Positions 7,693-14,236 of a stretch of 14,236 nucleotides of DNA are shown here, in pieces. Origin of the DNA: an uncultured Christensenella sp. (GTDB lineage Bacteria > Bacillota > Clostridia > Christensenellales > UBA3700); assembly GCA_910577795.1 (NCBI GenBank), contig CAJTNW010000038.1, forward strand, positions 1 through 14,236, given 5' to 3'. Every line of letters begins with the position of its first letter. Positions within the stretch are counted from its first letter, which is position 1. The notes under the pieces were generated by a model. The model saw only the letters and a list, made by a program, of their open reading frames with translations, ran no database searches and was not told where the DNA came from. The translations under genes were made by a program, and so were the position numbers.

Positions 7693-8331
7693 TTACTCCT
7701 TTTTTTGCCTTAAGTCATAAGGTATTGTAATTGATACCCCTTGAGGTGCAAAATAAAATTTCTTGTTATCTATTTTTTGATATGAGCCGTTAAGTGCATA
7801 AATTGCACCGCTTAAAAAATCAAGATACCTTTGTGTATTTTGTGGGTCTAAATCAGAAACATCTACAATTAATGACTGCCTTTTTTTAAGGCTATCTATT
7901 AATTTTTGAATATCCTCATAAGATTTAGGTGTAAGCATAACAACATTGTTTTCGTTATCAACAACATTGCTTGGTCTTATACCATCTGGTGCAACTCTTG
8001 GATATTTTTCGTAATATCCGCCATTTTGAGGTCTATCTTCAAACCTTGCAAATCTTTCTTCCCTGCTATAGTCACGTCCAGAGTCCGCATATCCTCTTGG
8101 TTGGTCACCATATCTATAATCTTCATTTCTATAACTTGTTGGTCTTGAATAACCGCTTGTTCTTTCGTCAAAACGACGAGCATCTTCATTTCTACCATTA
8201 TATTCTCTGGAGTCATAAATTCTGTCAAAGTTATTATCATCCGCGCCACGATTATTTCTACCATAACTTTCGCGGTCAAAATTATCTCTTTCAAAATTGT
8301 CATAATTTTCTCTATCTCTAAATCTTCTCAT
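7693..8331 (-). CDS. sepF: SepF cell-division protein with long charged N-terminal tail
   Basis: SepF binds FtsZ polymers and links the Z ring to the membrane in Gram-positive bacteria. The SepF domain occupies about 128-206 of 212 residues (VVMLTPKSYEDIQKLIDSL, then SLIVDVSDLDPQNTQRYLDF, GAIYALNGS, FYFAPQGVSI). The start at 8331 is chosen for AAAGGAG 5 bases upstream; the ATG at 8349 has no comparable site. Residues 1-125 are low-complexity and rich in Arg, Asp, Glu, Asn, Tyr and Gly. SepF normally begins with an amphipathic membrane-binding helix and is about 150 residues; here the start (MRRFRDRENYDNFERD) is too hydrophilic for that helix. It overlaps yggS by 14 bases and abuts lspA, so it is mid-operon. 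The domain call is secure; how it reaches the membrane is open. Confidence 0.92.
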   Translation of the reverse strand: MRRFRDRENYDNFERDNFDRESYGRNNRGADDNNFDRIYDSREYNGRNEDARRFDERTSGYSRPTSYRNEDYRYGDQPRGYADSGRDYSREERFARFEDRPQNGGYYEKYPRVAPDGIRPSNVVDNENNVVMLTPKSYEDIQKLIDSLKKRQSLIVDVSDLDPQNTQRYLDFLSGAIYALNGSYQKIDNKKFYFAPQGVSITIPYDLRQKKE

Positions 8332-9013
8332 TATAACTCCTTTTTCCAAAAATTGCAGTACCTATTCTAACAATATTTGCCCCTGCATATTCAATTGCAA
8401 GCAAATAATCATTCGTCATACCTGCACTTAAGTATTTAAAATTGTATTTTTCTTTAAGATGTAAATAATTTTCTTTTAAATTTTTATAATGTTCAATTGT
8501 TTTTTCTTGTTCACAAATAGGCATAACTGCCATAAGTCCTACAATTTCAACATTTTCAAACTTTGAAACTTGTTGTAATTTATCCTCTATCTCTTCAATA
8601 TAAAAGCCACTTTTTGTCTCTTCTTTGCCCATATTTATCTGCAAAAGAACTTGCATAACAATATTATGTTTTTTTGCTTGCCTGTCAATTTCTTTTGCTA
8701 AATTCAAACTATCTACAGAGTGGATAAGTTTGACTTTATCAATAATATATTTTACTTTGTTAGTTTGCAATTTGCCAATAAAGTGCCAGTCAAAATTTTG
8801 TCCTTCGCGGTATTTAGAGGTCAATTCTTGCACTCTATTTTCCCCTAATACCTGTAGCAATTTGTTATTACTTACCATATCTATAACATCTTGTTCCATT
8901 GTTTTGCTTGCACCTACAACAAGTATGTCATTTTGTATGCCAATTTTTTTGCAAACACTATCAATATTGTTTTTTACATTATCAATATTTTTTTTAATTT
9001 CCAAAATATCCAT
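8318..9013 (-). CDS. yggS: YggS/PLPBP pyridoxal-phosphate homeostasis protein
   Basis: This 231-residue alanine-racemase-fold protein binds PLP and helps balance vitamin B6 and amino-acid metabolism; no enzymatic activity is established for the family. The PLP lysine is Lys37 in VVGASKTM. GENRVQEL, DWHFIGKLQTNKVKYI, IHSVDSLNLAKEID and the C-terminal VRIGTAIFG are family signatures. SAGMTNDYLLAI replaces the more usual SMGMSxD form. The start at 9013 is preferred because AAGAG is 6 bases upstream; the ATG at 9019 would sit directly on that site. It is the first gene of the yggS-sepF-lspA-rluD-pyrR operon. The yggS-sepF pair is common in Gram-positive division clusters. Confidence 0.93.
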   Translation of the reverse strand: MDILEIKKNIDNVKNNIDSVCKKIGIQNDILVVGASKTMEQDVIDMVSNNKLLQVLGENRVQELTSKYREGQNFDWHFIGKLQTNKVKYIIDKVKLIHSVDSLNLAKEIDRQAKKHNIVMQVLLQINMGKEETKSGFYIEEIEDKLQQVSKFENVEIVGLMAVMPICEQEKTIEHYKNLKENYLHLKEKYNFKYLSAGMTNDYLLAIEYAGANIVRIGTAIFGKRSYNEKI

Positions 9014-9037
9014 AAACATCTCTTATATAATAATTTT

Positions 9038-9052
9038 GCACGCAAGCACGCA
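9038..9052 (-). repeat. Tandem TGCGTGC repeat in the yggS leader
   Basis: Two exact 7-base direct repeats, TGCGTGC, lie one base apart, between the predicted transcription start (near 9061) and the yggS ATG. They form a GC-rich island in an otherwise very AT-rich leader. The position fits an operator or RNA-binding site, but no regulator is known for it here. Confidence 0.4.
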
Positions 9053-9067
9053 TTTATATACAGATAT

Positions 9068-9096
9068 ATTCTAGCATATAATTTTTATAAAGTAAA
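9068..9096 (-). promoter_or_regulatory. Promoter of the yggS-pyrR operon
   Basis: On the minus strand, -35 TTTACT (9091-9096) and -10 TAGAAT (9068-9073) are separated by exactly 17 bases, and TGC directly before the -10 makes it an extended -10. Each hexamer matches the sigma-70/sigma-A consensus at four or five of six bases. Transcription would start near 9061, about 48 bases before the yggS start. Confidence 0.6.
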
Positions 9097-9203
9097 GACT
9101 AACAGACAATTTTATATAAATTATATTTATATCTCAACAATTAAAGCAATATATCCAATTCATTAACCAAAATAATATTTTATCTATATTTTAGTTAATT
9201 TGG

Positions 9204-9233
9204 TATAAAGTAATTGAAAATCGGTACTAATTA
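9204..9233 (+). repeat. Dispersed AAAATCG motif, copy D
   Basis: On the plus strand it reads TATAAAGTAATTG, then AAAATCGGTACTAATTA. Bases 9207-9233 match copy C at 24 of 27 positions. It lies 4 bases past the fbp stop codon, as copy C lies against the pyrR stop. A weak 10-bp hairpin (9166-9175 with 9195-9204, one mismatch) directly precedes it on the plus strand. The rest of the fbp-yggS gap holds only the yggS promoter and leader. Confidence 0.6.
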
Positions 9234-9237
9234 TATT

Positions 9238-11133
9238 TTATCCTCTTTCTTTTATAACACCTTCAGTATATAAATAAGCAAGTGTTGTCAAATCAGAAAT
9301 CTGTTCTTTTAATTTATTTCCTATATCAGTTTGTCCAACAGTTATTCTGTCATTATACCTAGAAACAACATATTTTACCGTTAACATTTCTCTATCATTT
9401 AATACTATTTCTTCCTTTCCTAAAAAAGGTTCGTGAGCCGCAAGTCCCATTCCATAAGAATGATATGTCAAAGTATAGCCTGCAATTCCTGTAACTTTTT
9501 GATAAGGTTTGCTCATACCACCATCAATAACTATCATTTTACCTTTTGCTTTAATAGGGCTTTCTCCCTTAGTCTGTTTTACTGGAATATGTCCGTTAAT
9601 GATATGTGCAGTTTGTTTATCCAAGCCAAATTCTTCAAAAATCATATCGCAAACTTCAGGATTATCTTGCATATTAAAATAGTTTTGTTTAACTTCTTCA
9701 TGAGTTTGCTTATCTGCAATATAAATTCTCTCAAAAGTTGCCATTTTATTTTTTCCAAATACAGGCGATTTATTGCCACACCATAACTGCCATATAAATG
9801 CAATGTCATCGGCATTACGTGATAAATATGCCTTTCGTACCATCTTGTCACAATAATCCATATAGACTTTGCCTTTATACACTTGTCCGTCAAATTCCTC
9901 TTCTAAAAACTTACCATCTTTATCAAGAGGTATACAACCATGAAACATTAAGTTGTTATTATAACACAAATACAATGAGCCTTTATCTAACAAAAATTTA
10001 ATATGAGACTTTAGTTTACTTGAAGTAACAAAACTATGTATTAATTTTTTAATCACTTCCTCTTCGTCCTCATTTAACTTGCAAGGATTACTTTTATCTA
10101 TGGTTGGAAAGTCACATTCTTTCATCTCGTAACCACTCCAAGTTTTGTTATCAAAGTCAATTTTGTCAAGCACGGTCAACTTCTGCATATTAAAAGATGT
10201 GTATTTTTTCTTATAACTATCCTCTATTTTAAACCGCATTATGCTAACTGCTTTTAAAAGTCTTGCTATTTTATCACTATTATATTTTGTTTTAAAGCAA
10301 GAAATATCGCTATGCTTGTAATATTTATCGGCTAAATTATAAATTGGCAACAAATTAATAGAATATCCATCTTCTAACAAATCTAAATTATTGTACTTAA
10401 AGCAGTCACAAAGCACAGATAAAATACAGCCACTATCACCAAGTCCTGCACCTATCCATAAAATATCATGGTTACCCCATTGTATATCTACTGAACGCAC
10501 ACCTTTCAAATAGTCAAGAATAATGTCTGCTCTAGGTCCTCTATCAAAAATATCACCAACAATATGCAAATGGTCAATAGCCAAACTTTGAATTAAACTA
10601 CAAAGTGCCTTTAAAAAATCTTCCGCCAAATCAAAACGAATTATATTTTCAATAATACCTTTGTAATAGTTCTCTTTATTAATACTTTGACTATCACAAT
10701 TTAGCAATTCGTCTATTATATAAGCAAAATTCTTCGGAAGCATTTTTCTAACTTTACTACGTGTGTATTTTGCACTAACACATTTAGCAACTCTTATCAA
10801 ACGATAAAGCATACTTCTATACCAGTCATCTGTTTTTGTTGCAAGCGCTAGTTTTTCGTCAGGGTAATAAATTAGGCAAGCAAGTTCTGCTCTTTCCTTA
10901 TCCGATAGCACATCAGATAATTCCTCGTCAATTTTCCTTTTAATAACACCTGACGCAGTCTTTAAAATATGCAAAAACATTTCATACTCGCCATGAATAT
11001 CACTAACAAAATGTTCTGTACCCTTAGGCAAATTCATTATTGCTTTAAGATTAATTATTTCTGCAAGCACTTGTTTTTTGTTTTTAAATTTTTCAGATAA
11101 GCACTCATAATACTTTAGTTCATACTCTGTCAT
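9238..11133 (-). CDS. fbp: Class III fructose-1,6-bisphosphatase
   Basis: This is the Firmicutes-type gluconeogenic enzyme that hydrolyses fructose-1,6-bisphosphate to fructose-6-phosphate. At 631 residues it fits the family (about 640-670). It has a calcineurin-like metallophosphatase core: HFVSDIHGEY (41-50), GDIFDRGP (193-200), GNHD (220-223) and a later INGHIPVK. The middle segment with MLFHG-type sequence (NLMFHGCIPLDKDG) is also family-typical. The ATG at 11133 lies 10 bases past GGGGG; a TTG two codons earlier (11139) is only 4 bases from it and less likely. It stands alone, about 100 bases after the M28 gene and 224 bases before yggS. Class III enzymes are often controlled by PEP and AMP; nothing in the sequence settles that here. 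Confidence 0.95.
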   Translation of the reverse strand: MTEYELKYYECLSEKFKNKKQVLAEIINLKAIMNLPKGTEHFVSDIHGEYEMFLHILKTASGVIKRKIDEELSDVLSDKERAELACLIYYPDEKLALATKTDDWYRSMLYRLIRVAKCVSAKYTRSKVRKMLPKNFAYIIDELLNCDSQSINKENYYKGIIENIIRFDLAEDFLKALCSLIQSLAIDHLHIVGDIFDRGPRADIILDYLKGVRSVDIQWGNHDILWIGAGLGDSGCILSVLCDCFKYNNLDLLEDGYSINLLPIYNLADKYYKHSDISCFKTKYNSDKIARLLKAVSIMRFKIEDSYKKKYTSFNMQKLTVLDKIDFDNKTWSGYEMKECDFPTIDKSNPCKLNEDEEEVIKKLIHSFVTSSKLKSHIKFLLDKGSLYLCYNNNLMFHGCIPLDKDGKFLEEEFDGQVYKGKVYMDYCDKMVRKAYLSRNADDIAFIWQLWCGNKSPVFGKNKMATFERIYIADKQTHEEVKQNYFNMQDNPEVCDMIFEEFGLDKQTAHIINGHIPVKQTKGESPIKAKGKMIVIDGGMSKPYQKVTGIAGYTLTYHSYGMGLAAHEPFLGKEEIVLNDREMLTVKYVVSRYNDRITVGQTDIGNKLKEQISDLTTLAYLYTEGVIKERG

Positions 11134-11137
11134 TTGC

Positions 11138-11172
11138 AATTTACCCCCGATTTTCGTATATTTTATTAATTT
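11138..11172 (-). repeat. Dispersed AAAATCG motif, copy E, overlapping the fbp ribosome binding site
   Basis: On the minus strand it reads AATTAATAAAATATACG, then AAAATCGGGGGTAAATT. The AATT-AATAAA-CGAAAATCGG pattern resembles copy A. Its 3' end runs into the GGGGG ribosome binding site of fbp, so here the motif is in the fbp leader and not behind a gene. The similarity is weaker than that between A and B or C and D. The 100-base gap shows no strong terminator for the M28 gene, only an AT-only stem-loop just past its stop. Confidence 0.45.
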
Positions 11173-11233
11173 TATCTTACCAAACAGATAATTATAAATT
11201 GTTTTTTATTTTATTACATTTAAAAAATAATTT

Positions 11234-12664
11234 TTAAAAATCTCCAAAAATATCATTTGTTTTATCACGATTATTTTTGCCGTTTGCATTGTTAGAATTT
11301 GCTGTATTATTAGAATTTTTATTATCAAACTCATTTCCAAAAATATTGCTAGTATTGTCACCTTTGTTACTTTCTTTATTAACAGCATTTTCAACTTTAC
11401 CGGTATTTTTATTTATTCTACCATAAATTGTGTCAATATAAATATCATGTGTTTTAGCAGTTTTTCCAACTACAAAATAGCAAACTAGCAAAACTACTAT
11501 AGCAACACCTATCAAACTATATGCAATTATTGATATTACTTTAAAACTTGCAAAAGTGTCCATTCCATTATTTGCTTTTGATGTAGTCATTACATTTACA
11601 AAATTTTCGTCTTGCATTGCGTAAACCACTGCACTTACGGCGCTATTTATTTGTTTATCAATTTTTTGTTTAGCAAGGTCTCCCCCACCTAATCTTAACA
11701 CTATATTGTCAAATGTATCATTTTTGGTATATGCAATACTATCTTGACCTTTTATTTCCTCTACTCCAAATGGGGTAAAATTCATAGAAATAAAATTGAC
11801 AATATTTATTCCTTCCGCTAAAAACAAGTCGCTATCAGCCCAGTTTGCCTCGTTTGAAAAATAACTATTGCTAGGCACAGGAGTTAAAGCAGGTGCTCTG
11901 AAAGATGGTAAATCTGCAATACACAAATTATTGTCACGTACAATATCATAAAAGAATGTATTGTGTTTTGTTTTTGCCTCACTTGAGTACATATATACAT
12001 AATCACCAATAGCATTTCTGTCAAAATTAATCATAAGCATTATATTGTCTTTGTCAACATAATTGCTTAAAAATCTTTCACTTCCATACCAACCAAATTC
12101 TTCTGCCGCAAACGCAACAAAAATAACATCAAATGGCAAATCAATATCTTTTAATACTCTTGCAGTTTCTATTAGTGTTGCAACACCTGTACCATTGTTA
12201 TAAGTGCCATCAGTAGCAAGTTGTTGATTATTAACTTTTATATCATATACATTATCATAATGAGCAGCAACAACTACAGTTTTTTCTGAAGCACTTTCCT
12301 TTTTAAACACAACGTTGTACGCTGTTTCCATTTTACTTGTCACTTGATTATTATAAGTAAATATGTCAAGTCCTTCTGTATCTGCTCCTTTGTTATAATG
12401 AGTATCATAACCAAAACTTACAAACTGCTCTGCTATCCAAAGTGCTGCGTCTTTTGATGGGTCAGAATTGTATGACTGAGTAGAAGTTCTATCTGGAAAC
12501 TTCGTTACAAATGTTTCTAAAGTTTCAAATGGTGTTGTACCAGATACAAAATTTGCTAAATCTGCATTTTGATTTCCTACATTATTACTACAGCCTGACA
12601 AGGTAAAAATCATAATAAACAAACTGAAAATCGTTACTAAACATAAAATTAATCTCTTTTTCAT
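11234..12664 (-). CDS. M28-family metallopeptidase-like lipoprotein with altered metal ligands
   Basis: The 476-residue protein starts with a lipoprotein signal (LSGC, Cys25) and carries an M28 aminopeptidase-like domain at about 40-350. Compared with the Aeromonas aminopeptidase pattern: HYD (135-137) keeps the first His and Asp; the usual GADDxxSG is GTYNNGTG (153-160), so the bridging metal Asp is Asn156; AEE (187-189) keeps catalytic and metal Glu; NFD keeps Asp215; and the final metal His of the HTxxDT block is Tyr312 (YTKNDT). Two zinc ligands are therefore missing. A second hydrophobic helix (about 376-400) is followed by a Asn-rich tail of about 75 residues containing SNIFGNEF and, at the very end, NDIFGDF. 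The gene is 3 bases after the membrane-protein gene, with GAGG ahead of its ATG. Fold assignment is confident; peptidase activity is doubtful. Confidence 0.85.
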   Translation of the reverse strand: MKKRLILCLVTIFSLFIMIFTLSGCSNNVGNQNADLANFVSGTTPFETLETFVTKFPDRTSTQSYNSDPSKDAALWIAEQFVSFGYDTHYNKGADTEGLDIFTYNNQVTSKMETAYNVVFKKESASEKTVVVAAHYDNVYDIKVNNQQLATDGTYNNGTGVATLIETARVLKDIDLPFDVIFVAFAAEEFGWYGSERFLSNYVDKDNIMLMINFDRNAIGDYVYMYSSEAKTKHNTFFYDIVRDNNLCIADLPSFRAPALTPVPSNSYFSNEANWADSDLFLAEGINIVNFISMNFTPFGVEEIKGQDSIAYTKNDTFDNIVLRLGGGDLAKQKIDKQINSAVSAVVYAMQDENFVNVMTTSKANNGMDTFASFKVISIIAYSLIGVAIVVLLVCYFVVGKTAKTHDIYIDTIYGRINKNTGKVENAVNKESNKGDNTSNIFGNEFDNKNSNNTANSNNANGKNNRDKTNDIFGDF

Positions 12665-12667
12665 AAC

Positions 12668-13207
12668 TTACCTCACCAATACCAACATAATAATAAACGG
12701 AATTGCTATTGCAGTAAAAAGTTCTTTAAACTTTTCTTTTTTACACTCTAAATATAGCACCCAAAAAATTGCAATTAAAGCAAAAATATTAACTATTTTA
12801 GGCAATAATACAGTTATAAATACAGTAGAAATTGGCATAAAATATGCAACAAAATTTAAAAGTCCTGCGACTATATTTGCAATACAAAAAATAAAATAAC
12901 AAATCGCAATAAAAGTTTGTTTATTTACCATGCAATTATTTGCATCATCTATAGGAGAATATTTGGACCTAGAAAAAACACTATATGCCCACATAATTGC
13001 ACCAAATGCCAAAAGGTAACCTACCAAAGCATTTGCACCATAAGATATAAATCTTCCAATAAAATTACCCAAATCAATACCATAGACATTAAAAATCATT
13101 TCTGATTCATACCACATTTTAAAAATATAAGTAATCGGAAATAGTGCTGTTAAAACTGTAAGCACTGTATTCTTTTTAACATCTTTTTCTATATGCAAAA
13201 AATTCAT
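12668..13207 (-). CDS. Multi-pass membrane protein of unknown function
   Basis: Not recognised. The 179-residue product has about five hydrophobic segments (roughly 19-37, 47-77, 98-124, 125-148 and 158-178) with short loops, and a charged N-terminus (HIEKDVKKN). The start at 13207 follows a perfect AGGAGG; the ATG at 13228 lies within holA and lacks such a site. It begins 1 base after the holA stop and ends 3 bases before the M28 gene, so the three are almost certainly co-transcribed. The tight coupling with a membrane-anchored M28 homologue makes a shared complex possible, but this is inference from position only. Confidence 0.8.
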   Translation of the reverse strand: MNFLHIEKDVKKNTVLTVLTALFPITYIFKMWYESEMIFNVYGIDLGNFIGRFISYGANALVGYLLAFGAIMWAYSVFSRSKYSPIDDANNCMVNKQTFIAICYFIFCIANIVAGLLNFVAYFMPISTVFITVLLPKIVNIFALIAIFWVLYLECKKEKFKELFTAIAIPFIIMLVLVR

Positions 13208-13208
13208 T

Positions 13209-14183
13209 TTACCTCCTATCAATAGCATAAATCAAAGCAAGATTTAAGCCTTCCAACATTCCAATTTCACCATTTTTTGCTTGATACTCAATAAGTCCCA
13301 ACTTATCTACTAACCTTTTTAATTGCATAGGTTTATAATTTTTAGCAGTTTTTTTTGCAATTGCAATTGCATAAGGTTTAACCCCTAATTGTTCTGCAAT
13401 TACAACATCACTATCTGCAGATATTTTACTAATAAACATTCTTCTATATTGTCCAGATATTGCAGATAATATTTTTAGTGGCGGCTCACCTATTGCCAAT
13501 AAATCTTCCATAATGGTATATGCCCCACCAATGTTGCCTTGCGCAATACTATCTGTAAGTTTAAAAACACTTTGTTCTATATTATTGACAACTATATTAT
13601 CAACCATATCAAAACTTATATTTTTATCTTCTGCAAGAGCAAACAATTTTATAAGTTCATTGCTTATTATCATCATATCATTATTGCATTTAACAATAAG
13701 TTCTTTAATAGTAACCTCATTTGTAGAATACCCATTTTTTGTAATCAAATCATTAACAAATCCTATTAATTCAATGGTATTATGCTTACTACAGTCAACA
13801 ACTTCTGCTTTTTTTGATAATGATTTAAAACTATCTTCCTCATTAATTATTACTAGTACAACACCCGGGCATGGATTTTTAAGCCATGTTGTAATCTTTT
13901 CATCATATCCCTTTAACTTATCCTTATCAAGTTTTTTACCATCACCGCCAAACAAAATAAGTCTATAATCACTCATAAGTGGTGGAGTTTGCAAATTAAC
14001 AAACAATGCCTCTGCACTCATTTGCGGATTAAAATAAGTAATATTAAAATCAAATGCCATTTCGTCAACTAATGACTTAAATGTTTGCATAGCAATTTTT
14101 TTAAAATAAAAATCATCTCCATCTATTAAATAAAAGGATTTTACTTGTTGTTTCAGATTTTTATTTAACTCTTGTATTTTCAT
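13209..14183 (-). CDS. holA: DNA polymerase III delta subunit
   Basis: HolA opens the beta clamp and is part of the clamp-loader complex at the replication fork. The 324-residue length fits. N-terminal YLIDGDDFYFKKIA corresponds to the usual GDExYL opening; PLMSDYRLILFGGDGKKLDK and PGVVLVIINEED follow; the C-terminal clamp-loader collar shows VFKLTDSIAQGN and EPPLKILSAISGQYRRMFI. The start is uncertain: GAGG lies 2 bases before the ATG at 14192 and 11 bases before the ATG at 14183; the second is taken here because the first is too close. It is the first visible gene of an operon with the membrane protein and M28 genes; the AGGAGG of the next gene overlaps its stop codon. Confidence 0.92.
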   Translation of the reverse strand: MKIQELNKNLKQQVKSFYLIDGDDFYFKKIAMQTFKSLVDEMAFDFNITYFNPQMSAEALFVNLQTPPLMSDYRLILFGGDGKKLDKDKLKGYDEKITTWLKNPCPGVVLVIINEEDSFKSLSKKAEVVDCSKHNTIELIGFVNDLITKNGYSTNEVTIKELIVKCNNDMMIISNELIKLFALAEDKNISFDMVDNIVVNNIEQSVFKLTDSIAQGNIGGAYTIMEDLLAIGEPPLKILSAISGQYRRMFISKISADSDVVIAEQLGVKPYAIAIAKKTAKNYKPMQLKRLVDKLGLIEYQAKNGEIGMLEGLNLALIYAIDRR

Positions 14184-14203
14184 TTTTAACATTACCTCTA
14201 AGC

Positions 14204-14222
14204 CAAAAATCGACCAATTTAA
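14204..14222 (+). repeat. Dispersed AAAATCG motif, copy F (partial similarity)
   Basis: CAAAAATCGACCAATTTAA lies just upstream of holA, on the plus strand. Only the AAAAATCG core and the following TTTAAT-like bases resemble copy C; there is no matching AATAAA segment before it. It is listed because it is again in an inter-operon gap. The window ends 14 bases later, so the full context is not visible. Confidence 0.3.
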
Positions 14223-14236
14223 TCTATACTACCAAT

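Noticed and set aside
7977..8303. Open frame on the minus strand overlapping the SepF tail
   Set aside because: It is a frame-shifted shadow of the low-complexity Arg/Asp/Asn coding region, with no ribosome binding site or recognisable domain.
9166..9204. Imperfect hairpin as an fbp terminator
   Set aside because: The stem is AT-rich with a mismatch, the loop is 19 bases and no T tract follows on the minus strand.
12624..12643. CTGAAAATCGTTACTAAACA, a further match to the dispersed motif
   Set aside because: It lies inside the signal-peptide codons of the M28 gene (LVTIFSLF) and is explained by coding sequence; it lacks the flanking AATAAA segment.
1..14236. CRISPR array, tRNA, rRNA or defence genes
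   Set aside because: No regularly spaced repeats, no cloverleaf or rRNA-like stretch, and no nuclease, helicase, toxin or reverse-transcriptase motifs were found.

Overview
The window reads as a stretch of chromosome from an AT-rich (roughly 30% GC by eye) Gram-positive-type bacterium, most likely an uncultured gut member of the Clostridia. Support: class III fructose-bisphosphatase, SepF, PyrR next to RluD and LspA, strong AGGAG-type ribosome binding sites, lipoprotein signal peptides and a DUF6273/MBG-type surface protein. TGA is not used as a sense codon. The taxon is an inference from gene content. All eleven genes lie on the minus strand, so transcription runs from high to low coordinates.

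Layout in transcription order. (1) holA (DNA polymerase III delta), a small multi-pass membrane protein and an M28-family lipoprotein form a tight operon with junctions of 1-3 bases. (2) fbp stands alone. (3) yggS-sepF-lspA-rluD-pyrR is an overlapping housekeeping operon with a recognisable promoter in front of yggS and a strong hairpin/T-tract terminator after pyrR. (4) A GH29 alpha-L-fucosidase lipoprotein and (5) a roughly 1,100-residue membrane-anchored surface protein follow as separate units, each with its own terminator hairpin. LspA in operon 3 is the peptidase that would mature the fucosidase and the M28 lipoprotein.

The most unusual content is not in standard gene functions. First, a short dispersed motif built around AAAATCG sits in all six inter-operon gaps and in none of the five intra-operon junctions. 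Two copies (after pyrR and fbp) match at 24 of 27 bases; two others (downstream of the fucosidase and surface-protein terminators) match at 23 of 27. Second, the gap between the fucosidase and surface-protein genes holds a 177-bp MITE-like element with exact 27-bp terminal inverted repeats, each itself a hairpin, flanked by TTAT direct repeats; it may encode a small RNA on the plus strand. Third, the M28 protein has lost the bridging metal Asp (now Asn) and the last metal His (now Tyr), which suggests a pseudo-enzyme or a changed metal site. Fourth, SepF carries an Arg/Asp/Tyr/Asn-rich tail of about 120 residues in place of the usual membrane-targeting helix. No tRNA, rRNA, CRISPR array, phage gene or transposase gene was seen.
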